Assembly (NCBI RefSeq): GCF_030269925.1
Contig: NC_085108.1
Location: 7,440,001 to 7,504,000, forward strand
Source of the DNA: Bombyx mori
Lineage: Eukaryota > Arthropoda > Insecta > Lepidoptera > Bombycidae
Direction of reading: 5' to 3'
DNA length: 64,000 nucleotides
Below the pieces are notes generated by a model that saw only the letters and a program-made list of their open reading frames with translations, ran no database searches and was not told where the DNA came from. Position numbers and translations under genes: made by a program. Shown piece by piece: positions 9,598 to 19,000 of the stretch; within the stretch, counting starts at the first letter, position 1; each line of letters begins with the position of its first letter.

Positions 9598-10902
9598 CCT
9601 AGTCAGGTCATAAATTCTGTCACATGTTTAATGTAAAATAATTGAAACAAGTTTATTCATTATGTAACCATTCATATACCAAAATGAACTTAACAAAACA
9701 GATTCTTATGACACTAAAGTTTATTCAAAATGACCTCTGTGATTTTGAATACAGGCCTTCAATCTGCGCGGCCAGTCGTCTATCGCAGCACGAACGAGGT
9801 CCATGTCAATATCGGCGGCTGCCTTAATCAAGGATGTCTTGAGTGACTCCAAATTGGGATGAGGCTTTGAGCACGCCTTTTCCTCCAAGTGTTGCCATAT
9901 CTTGTAATCTAACGGATTCAAATCTGGACTGGAGGAGGGCCAGTCTTCGTGCCGGATGAAGTCGATTTCACGCGCCGCCAGCCAGTCTTGTGTGCTCTTC
10001 GCTCTATGAGCTGGCGCCGAATCTTGTTGGAATACCCAGTGTCTGTTATTGAACATGGTATGAGAAACAGGTTCCACAAGGTTCGTCAGGACTGTATTTT
10101 GATACACAACTGCATTCGTTTTTACACCTTTCTCACAAAAATGTACCTCTGTTAAGCCCCAATAAGAAACTCCCAACCATACCATGAGCGAGGATGGAAA
10201 ATGACCTCGTTGGACACGCGGAATACGGTTGCTCGCTTCTTCACTACTATGTGCGTACACCTTATCATTTTGTTTGTTGTAGCTCTCTTCTACGGCAAAA
10301 AATTTTTCATCCGAAAAAAAAATTTCCCGATATTTTTTTCCCGCGTACCGCTTCAACAAAGCGCGGCATCTCTTCAGTCTCAGGTCCATTAGACGAGCAT
10401 TCAAACGATGTCCTGATTTTCTTCGATATGCCCGAAGCCCTAAGTCTTCATTTAACACCCTTTTCACCGTGGTTCTGCTTAACCCCATCTGAAGGGCCAA
10501 CAGTTTCTGCTTACGTTTGGGATTTCTTTGAATTCGCGCCTTCACAGCTTTTATCACTGCTTGAGTCCTAACAGACCGAGGGCGACCACTTCTTGACCTG
10601 TCATCTACACTAGAGTCTTCATTGTATCGTTTGATGGTACGATAAACGAATCTTTTGGTTATATTCAAAATTTTCAGTATGTTAAAAATTTGAATTGGCG
10701 CGTAACCGCGACGACGCAACGCAATAACTGCAACACGGTCTTCTTTAAGCGTCCACTCCATATTTAAAAATGAGTAAAATTCTAAAAGTATACATTTTTA
10801 TTTTCATGAACAATTCGAAATTCGAATTCAATAAACTTTTTTGTGGCCAGCATTCTAAAAGAAAAGTTTTAACTGTGTGACAATACTTATGACCTGACTA
10901 GT
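9598..10902 (-). mobile_element. mariner (maT, DD37D) copy 1, complete
   Basis: A 1305-bp element with TIRs CCTAGTCAGGTCATAA... and, inverted, ACTAGTCAGGTCATAA... (27 bp with a few mismatches). TA dinucleotides flank it at 9596-9597 and 10903-10904. It carries one intact transposase gene and sits inside SINE-2. A nearly identical copy lies at 44147-45453. Confidence 0.93.
9721..10761 (-). CDS. mariner (maT) transposase, 346 aa, intact
   Basis: Cut-and-paste transposase that acts on the TIRs of its own element. Residues 1-110 carry two helix-turn-helix units with a GRPR-type linker (SGRPRSVRT). The catalytic triad is D in FFSDEKFF, D in FQQDSAPAH and D in SSSPDLNPLDYKIW. There are 37 residues between the second and third Asp, which places it in the DD37D (maT) group rather than DD34D mariners. 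The ATG opens MEWTLKEDRVAVIALRRRGY and there is no frameshift or stop, matching the family's usual ~345 aa. It differs from the second copy at roughly 15 residues. The gene has no neighbours in its element. Activity is inferred from intactness, not shown. Confidence 0.93.
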   Translation of the reverse strand: MEWTLKEDRVAVIALRRRGYAPIQIFNILKILNITKRFVYRTIKRYNEDSSVDDRSRSGRPRSVRTQAVIKAVKARIQRNPKRKQKLLALQMGLSRTTVKRVLNEDLGLRAYRRKSGHRLNARLMDLRLKRCRALLKRYAGKKYREIFFSDEKFFAVEESYNKQNDKVYAHSSEEASNRIPRVQRGHFPSSLMVWLGVSYWGLTEVHFCEKGVKTNAVVYQNTVLTNLVEPVSHTMFNNRHWVFQQDSAPAHRAKSTQDWLAAREIDFIRHEDWPSSSPDLNPLDYKIWQHLEEKACSKPHPNLESLKTSLIKAAADIDMDLVRAAIDDWPRRLKACIQNHRGHFE

Positions 10903-11025
10903 TATATTTAATATACATCCATAACCCTGGAAAAGACATTTATATTTATCATACAAATATCTTCCCTTGGCGGGATTCGAACCCGCGACCCCCTTGTGTA
11001 GTGACCATGTCACTTACCACTACAA

Positions 11026-11339
11026 TTGGAATTGGAGGTAGTTCTTTTGACGTTCAACAAGTATGTACTATCATTTATGATGAATAATTTTTTTATTTTA
11101 TTTTGGTTTGATTTGATTTGAAGGTTATTGCTACCTATTGAAACAGAACCCATGGTAGCATCACGACCCAAATAGACCGTCAGCGACACTAAACCTGCCA
11201 AACTCCTAACACGCATTATCACCAGTAAATTCGCGTCTATCTGTTTCTCTGGCGAACCCGGTAGCCTATCTCAAATCTCTCGATTAGATTTCCGAATATC
11301 AGGTAACCATTTAACATCACTTGAGTCTTTTGCCCTATT
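11026..11339. other. Unassigned, possibly repeat
   Basis: A 70-codon minus-strand ORF (SLAGLVSLTVYLGRDATMGS) is present, but there is no family I can name and no splice support. Confidence 0.3.
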
Positions 11340-11812
11340 GCCTAAGTGTAGACCGCGGGAACCTCCCTACCCTGACATGTTTCCAAACCCGGGCGGAGAT
11401 CAGACGTCGGGTGGGAGAGTGCTGGTGAGGTAGAGCCCTAAAACATCCTTGGGCCCGTGGTCTACTCCCAACATCTGGATACCGTCAAGTGCTTACTGGT
11501 GGTAGGACCTCTTGTGAGTCCACGCGGGTTGTACCACCGCCTTGCCTATTTTCTGCCGTGAAGCAGTAATGCGTTTCAGTTTGAAGGGTGGGGCAGCCGT
11601 TTTAACTATACTGAGACCTTAGAACTTATATCTCAAGGTGGGTGGCGCATTTACGCTGTGGATGTCTATGGGCTCCAGTAACCACTTAACACCAGGTGGG
11701 CTGTGAGCTCGTCCACCCATATAAGCAATAGAAAAAAAAAAGGTGCCACGTATCCTGCGTGGACCACGTTCCTACCTCGTAGGAAGTTCGGCACAATGCC
11801 CGAACAAAAAAT
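11340..11812 (+). mobile_element. R1-like LINE 3' tail, split by Bm1
   Basis: 'gatcagacgtcgggtg', 'cttgggcccgtggtctactc' and, after the Bm1, 'cctacctcgtaggaagttcgg' with CCCGAACAAAAAA correspond block by block to the fragment at 37287-37563. Both are 3' tails of one LINE family. Confidence 0.6.
11493..11743 (+). mobile_element. Bm1: Bm1 SINE inserted in LINE tail
   Basis: TTACTGGTGGTAGGACC to GCAATAGAAAAAAAA. A GTGC on both sides may be a short target duplication. Confidence 0.92.
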
Positions 11813-12300
11813 ATCCCCGTTTGCCTTCCTAAGAGCTATAAGATGCAATCAAATCTGTCCTCACAAAGATACTCAGTGATTAGTAAATGCTTAAGCATGT
11901 ACACAACTTTCGACAATGTTTCTTTTTTTTTTGGAGTTTACTCCTTTAGAATCGATTTACATATATAGGCCCGGGGTATGAAAATTATGGGGACCAAAAT
12001 CGTACTAGCATGTCACACGAAATGCGTTATGCGCCTGATTGCGCATGTCACACGAAATGCGTATCGCAGGTGACGCCGGGCTGCTGCGCCGGCAGTCCGC
12101 CACAAAGCCTCGTACTGATCGCGCGTTTCTCTCATTATTGTATTTTCATATATTTGTTAGTCGTTTGTTTTGTGTCTCGTTAATTTGTTAATAATCTGTA
12201 GTGTATCGTGTTGTCGTAATATAGAACTATTTCTCGTATTGTTTCGTTTAATTTTTTATATCCAGTAAACTCCAGTCGTGCGTCGGAGCGGACACACACA
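11813..12300. other. Unassigned; contains a 20-bp direct repeat
   Basis: GCATGTCACACGAAATGCG occurs at about 12008 and again at about 12044. The rest, to 12300, is T-rich with no recognised gene. Confidence 0.4.
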
Positions 12301-12477
12301 CTTTTTATTTATTGCCCTTGTAGGCAGACGAGCATACGGCCCACCTGATGGTGAGTGGTTACCGTCGCCCATGGACTTCAGCAATGCCAGGGGCAGAGCC
12401 AAGCCGCTGCCTACCGCTTAATACTCTCCACAAGCCTCGTTTGAAGAAGGACATGTCATAGCGCTCGGGAAACACTT
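12301..12477 (-). mobile_element. LINE-A 3'-end fragment
   Basis: Minus-strand copy from the poly-A end (T-rich at 12301) up to the 'ggtgtttcccgagcgctatg' region of the LINE-A ORF. Confidence 0.85.
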
Positions 12478-12920
12478 AGTTATATGGCACTGTCAACATT
12501 GAATGAACCGCTTTTTATCTCTCCCTCTTTGGAATGCATTGTTTCGTTTTTCCCTTTGCTTTCACTCGTGACGAATCACTTTTTATATGATCGTGAAGCT
12601 TTTGATTGATAACTCATTCGAGATTGTCTGTTCTATTCAAAAAAAAAAACTAACATAAGATTTAGATTTAGATCTTGAATTTAGAACTTTAAGCTGCTTT
12701 AAAAGAATAGTGAAGGAATATTAGTTATCCGCCTAGTGTTATTTGCTTGTTTATGCTTTATCTATATTGTTGATTTATTATGAGTATTTAAGTATAATTA
12801 TACAATGTAATTATATAAAATGTATGTAATGATATTTATGTGTTAGATTTTTTAAAGTTATTAACTGAAATAAAGTAATAATAATAATATATGTAGATCA
12901 TACAGTGATTTCATATTACA
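12478..12920. other. Unassigned AT-rich sequence 3' of the host gene
   Basis: No ORF. 'aaataaagtaataataata' near 12868-12888 on plus looks like the tail of a plus-strand retroposon. Confidence 0.3.
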
Positions 12921-12941
12921 TATATTCAACGGTATTATTAA

Positions 12942-12947
12942 TTTATT
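12942..12947 (-). terminator. Candidate polyadenylation signal of the host gene
   Basis: AATAAA on the minus strand, about 75 nt beyond the proposed stop codon at 13021-13023. Confidence 0.45.
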
Positions 12948-13020
12948 ATTCAAATGTATAATTAATAAGTACACCGCAACATACTTGCTGTATCTTTATC
13001 TTTTCCAGAGTTACTGTGAA

Positions 13021-13032
13021 TTAAACGGTTCT
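13021..13032 (-). CDS. Host gene exon 8 (coding part, with stop)
   Basis: A strong acceptor (pyrimidine tract ending CTCTTCCAG, AG at 13034-13033) is followed by AGA ACC GTT TAA in the phase left by exon 7. The short coding part limits confidence. Confidence 0.5.
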   Translation of the reverse strand, partial: RTV

Positions 13033-16000
13033 CTGGAAGAGATTCAGTAAAATAAGAGAACCAGTAAAATAGGCAGGGTGGTGATACCTACCCGTGCGGA
13101 CTCACAAGACTTCCTAACACCAGTAAAAACCTTGGTAGAAATTGGTAGAGTAGATACCACCACCCTGTCTATTTCCGCCGTGCAACAGGAGACTTTTAGT
13201 CAATTGCCTACGGTCTACCGGCCAAATACCAGCCCCTGAGAAGATGTTCCTCTTCACTACTGTCATTATCACTACCCTATATTCACCTATCTAGTGGTAA
13301 GGTAAACACGAAATTAATACATTAAAAAACACAGCTTAAAACTCACCCAACCACGAAAGCTTGCCGAACCGAAACCTGAAAATAAAATATCTGTTAAAAA
13401 TATCTGTATCTGTAATCTGTAATAATAATATATGTATCGATAAAAATGTAAAGTATCTATGAAAAAAAAATTAATGTTAAATATACGTATGTACATATGA
13501 GTCGTCTATTATCAAAGGTCGCAATCTGTGCATTTGGACAAAAAAATGTTAATGATATGTCAATACAGATTTGTTTGAATATAATCGTCTCCTTCAAAGA
13601 ATTCGGTTCAAAACCTGCATTAAATAAAGGTTAATACTTAACCTGTTATTTATCTAAGATGTCGTTCCGAAGAGTTTTGTGACTGCCAATGGAATACAAA
13701 GTCAATAATTCGTTTTTCTGATTTACCAATAATTGTCCAAAAGTCACATTGCCGGCTTTGATAATAGTCGACTCATATATTACACGCTTTATATTAGCTT
13801 CACTTGTATGTATGTTTGTATGTTTGTAACTGACTCCTTTAGACGCCATTTTGGACCCACTTTAAACGGCCAGATTTCATTCAAACTTTGTAGATTTATC
13901 GAGGACCGATGAGAATTCAATATTAAATAAAATTGATTAAAAAAAAAATTTTAACTTAACTAAAAAGTGAAAAATAAATAATAGTTTAAAAAAACTAAAA
14001 AAACACGCTTTATATAAAATTCAACTAAAAAATTGAATATAAATTTAATAAATTTAAATTGAAAATAGTGTAAAAAATATATAAATTTTATTGTAAAAAA
14101 AGCGTGGGGTGCATGGTGTTATTAGTTATAAATATTTTTCTGACAGATATGAGTAGAAGAATTATTATTTCAATAATATCTTAAAACGCACGCTTTTTTA
14201 AAAATAAATTTTATTTTATTAAATTTAATAAAAAAAAATTGGTTGAATTTTATATAAAGCGTCTTTTTTCTTTTTTTTAAACCATTATTTATTTACACTA
14301 ATGTATGCTATGTATTTTGTGTATATAAATATTTATATATAATATTTTGATTTTGATTTTGATTTTGATTTTGATATCTACTCTGCACCACCTTTGGTTG
14401 ACTGGTAGAGGAGAATGCCTTAGACATTAAGTCCGCTAATGTAAATATTATATGCAAAGTATTTTTTTTTCCTAAGCCTCAGGGCGGTATTTTTATGTAG
14501 TGCTGACGTTAGAACTAGATGTATCTAAGAGCACTGCGAATCTCATGAGCATATGTCTATGGCCGCTGATGGTGGCTGTCTGCTGCCTGATCCCATGTCA
14601 GCACTGCGGGTAGCCATTTTTTTTATTTTTATTTTTATTGCTTAGATGGGTGGACGAGCTTACAGCCCACCTGATGTTAAGTGGTTACCGGAGCCCATTG
14701 ACATCTATAACGTAAATGCGCCACCCACCTTGAGATATGCTTCTAAGGTTTCAAGTATAGAACGGCTGCCCCACCCTTCAAACCGAAACGTACTACTGCT
14801 TCACGGCAGAAATAGGCAGGGCGTTGGTACCTACCCGCGCGGACTCAAAAGAGGTCCTACCACAGTAAAAAACTTGAAATTAATAAATGGTTGCTAATTT
14901 ACTAGTAATATTCTGCATACGTTTGTCGCGAAGTAGGCTAAGCGATTCGGCTTGAGACAGCGACTTTGACTTCATGTCTCAATTTGGGTGTCCGTCATGA
15001 GACGCGGCTTATTGTCTCCAATAAAAATCGAATACAAAGTGTTAGGCAAACATTTGCTAAGCTCTTACCGGATTCAGAAGCACCTCCATAGCTTGAGGGT
15101 TTTGAATCGCCTTTAGGTTTTCTGTAACATTAAAATAATTTGTCAAACCGTACGACTCGCGTGTCTCTTACAATTATTGGCGCTTTAAGCGCCTTATTGT
15201 TGGTCTTGAGGGAGCATTTCATCGTAACCCGACGAGTAGGTGAGCTCACGAGGCTCAAACCTGACGTTGTTGCTAACACGAAACCTAGCAAGAGTCGTGC
15301 TTCACAGAATCTACCACTGGATCGGAAACGCGACCCACTGAGAAGAGTCGGCGAGAAACTCAGTCATGGAGAGTGCTCTGAGGACTTGTTTGAGATGATC
15401 CCGTCATCTCGTTTTTACCATCACACCGCCCGCCACCGGAGTAGAGTTCATCCATGCTACCTGGAGCAACTGCGTTCATCCACAGTGCGTTTCCAGAGAC
15501 ATTTTTGTCACGTACCATCCGGCTATGGAATAAGCTCCCCTCCACGGTGCTTCCCGAGCGCTATGACATGTCCTTCTTCAAACGAGGCTTGTGGAGGGTA
15601 CTTAACTGTAGGCAGCGGCTTGATTATTGCCTTGCAATTTTTGACATTCATGGGCGACCGTAACCACTCACCATCAGATGGACCGTATGCTAGTCTACCT
15701 ACAAGGGCAACAAAAATTTCAAAAGATCTCTTTTGTAAGAGGAATTCAGTAGCTTTTTGCTTATCAGTCTGTAGCAAATAAAAATAATTAAGGTATTTGA
15801 ATTACGGTGTTAAGTGGTTATCGGAGTCCATAGACATCAACAATGTAAACGCTGCCACCCACGCTCCGTCTTATACGGCTGTCCCGCCCTTAAAACTGGA
15901 ACGCATTACTGCTTCACGGCAGAAATAGGCAGGGTAGCGTTACCTACCCGTGCGGACTCACAAGACGTCCTACCGCCAGTAAAAACCTCGGTCTAAGAAG

Positions 16001-19000
16001 AAACAAGCACGTAAGAAAACGTTACGAAAAAAAAAAACCCACCGAAAATTGTCGTCTCTCCATCCCTTTTTATCTTTCAGATAATCGATCTTCCGTTTCA
16101 GTCGCTCGCTGTCGTAGAATCTACTCGGCTGTGAGTTAAATACTGGAGTACTCTTAAATAGAATTAGGTACGCAATGAATACTGTTACAAGCAAAATGGC
16201 GGTAATGCAGAGAACGCACGCGTATTGGGAGCCGGCGATCTTCTTTAACCTAAAAAAAAGAAAAAATTAACCTAATTCATTTTAACATTGACCGTCTTAT
16301 CATAGACAAATATATGTGGGATCGTTCATGAGTAAAAGCGGGATGAATATAGCGAAATTCTTTATTTTACTTCACAATCATTTCGGACACGGTTTTCTTC
16401 GTAAACTTTTCCTTTTCTTCCTACCCTCTCTAACCTTAAACTGCTGTCTCTTTCTGAACATTCCATTGCAACAGGCACAAAAAAAATAATAAAAAAAAAA
16501 CTGAAAAAACGCAATAAAAATAACATTCCCCACATATATATAAACAAAAATGTTTATTTAAAAGAGTATTATTTTATTTAGAGCCACTTTTATTTAAGCG
16601 TCCTTAAAGTATTATTACTTTATTAAGACAATCCGGCTATGGAATGAGCTCCCCTCCACGGTGTTTCCCGAGCGCTATGACATGTCCTTCTTCAAACGAG
16701 GCTTGTGGAGAGTATTAAGCGGTAGGCAGCGGCTTGGCTCTGCGCCTGGCATTGCTGAAGTCCATGGGCGACGGTAACCACTCACCATCAGGTGGGCCGT
16801 ATGCCCGTCTGCCTACAAGGGCAATAAAAAAAAAATTGTAATTTTGGACACGTTTAATTTTAACTGTGTTTTTTTTTAGTGCTTGGATGGGTGGACGAGC
16901 TCACAGCCCAGCTGGTTGTTAAGTGGTTACTGGAGCCCACAGACATCTACAACGTAAAGGCGCCACCCACCCTGAGATATAAGGTCTAAGGTCTCAGTAT
17001 AGTCACAACGGCTGCTCCGCCCTTCAAACCGAAACGCATTACTGCTTCACGGCAGAAATAGGCAGGGTGGTGGTACCTACCCGTGCGGACTTACAAGAGG
17101 TCCTACCACCAGCGAATATACTAACCTACACAATATTTCATTCTCTAATTATAATTAACATTCAACTAATATGGTTTTTATTTTATTTCAAGTTCTCTAA
17201 ATAAAATCTGAGCGCCGTATTTATGGGCAAGCGCATACGAATATTGCATACGGATACATTTTACATCGAAGTCATTCATATTCGGGACAATTCATATACG
17301 CGCTATCAGCAAGTAATTGTATACCTATTCTTTTAATATCATTTCATATCATAGGTCAGCTACAATAAGTTTATCAATGAAGAATTTCTTAGATCATTGA
17401 AGTTGTTATCACAACTATCAGCGCTATGACATATCTTTCTTTAAATGAAGCTTGCGGAGAGTTCTTAACGGTATTGCTGAAGTCCATGGGCGACGGTAAC
17501 CACTCACCATCAAGTGGGCCGTATGCCCGTCTGCCTACAAGGGCAGTAAAAAAAGGGCTGTCTGGACGAACCGTACAACCATGGATACTCAAAAAACCGA
17601 TCTGTTTATTCTTTATTGTACACACAGTTAATACAATATAATAATTGCGAAAAGTTATAAAATGGCGAGCTTAACTCAATTATCGATCAGCTAACCGTTC
17701 TTAAAGAGGGTGAGCTTTACATAGGTGGGTAGAAGAGTACAATCTAATCAATTTACTTATTGATACAATACAAAATAACAATAATAGTAACAATAATAAA
17801 TAAAAACGCTAATACATAATATATCAGACTATAAACATACACAATTATACACATAAATACCATAACCATATACATACACGTACATATATAATGAAATAAA
17901 TACAAATAGTAAAAATCTGTCCAATTCACACGTGGTAGAAGTGAAACCTTCCAAAATTAAAATACAATTATCCTAAACGTCTTAAGTATATGTAAAATTT
18001 TGTCATTAGTAAATAATTGTAAGGTAGCGCCCTCTGTGAATTGATATTTTAATTTCACGTATAATCCTAAATTAAAATTCACTACAAGAGCTTTCATACA
18101 CACGTTAGTATTAAAAAATCTCACAGATGGCGCTGTATTAAATAGTATGTATATTTCTGTCTCATTCTTTGCTGGCTTCATCCTACACATTTTTGTATTT
18201 GTGTCTCTTACCTGTCGTTTTTTCCGTTGCATCCGGTTTGAAATCACAACGATTCTAAAGAAGTTTTCACTTCAATAAATACAACAATATCTCCTGTTTC
18301 GTGTCTAAAGAAATATCTGAAAAAGCTACTTACGCACAAGACACGCACGAAAACGTATCGTCCTTATCTAGATCTTCTTTCTCAGTCTAGAAATAAATAA
18401 ATAAAACATTTCAATAAAAACTACCTCAGACATTCCATTAATTTAGATAGTATCTTCGTTTTTATTTGCGAGTTTTCGTAAAATTAAAACTAATTTTACG
18501 GATTAATCTCGCAATTTTTTTCAGTTTTTAAAAGAGGCGAGGTAAAACCGTAAAAATGGTTTTAATAATTTTTTTAAAAATATTTTAATTTAATACGACG
18601 TGTCTAGAGCGTATTAGTTGTTGAGTAGACAAGCTGACGGTCCGCTTGTTATTATGTGGCTATCGGAGTCCAAGCGTCAACCACCCACCACCATGTGACA
18701 TGAAATCAAAGTTACCATGGTAATTACAAAAGTATTTAGTATGAAATTGCACTCTATATTACAATATAACAAATTACATGATGAGACGAGCGAATGCACG
18801 ACCAAGCTGCCCATGGACATCACAACAAGCCCTTCTTCGAGATATGGAGTCGAATTTCCCATTTGCCCTGTATAACGGCTGTACCTTTGAAGGGAAAAAC
18901 AGGGAAGACTACGGTACCTACTGTGGACTCTTCACCAGCAAATGCCGGGCTTCGATGGCAGTACGCTGGTGTAATACTCATAGAATGCTGCTCCCATTCT

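Larger units (their letters stand above)
9484..11025 (-). mobile_element. tRNA-derived SINE-2, split by mariner
   Basis: On minus the head at 11025-10960 carries TAGTGGTAAGTGACATGG (A-box-like) and GGGTTCGAATCCCGCC (B box). The body then runs into the mariner at 10902 and resumes at 9597 (TATGTATGTGTATAAT ... CGTTATCTGGTACCTGTAAC). Removing the mariner and one TA gives a continuous body. It is not Bm1; I recognise it only as a lepidopteran tRNA-type SINE. Confidence 0.65.

Noticed and set aside
10960..11025. Genuine tRNA gene on minus (GGGTTCGAATCCCGCC)
   Set aside because: The acceptor and anticodon stems do not pair, and the sequence continues into a SINE body.
12800..12868. Alternative last exon of the host gene (acceptor TTTATTTCAG at 12868, 17 codons to a stop)
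   Set aside because: The codons are AT-rich low complexity, and the nearer acceptor at 13033 is stronger and has its own AATAAA.
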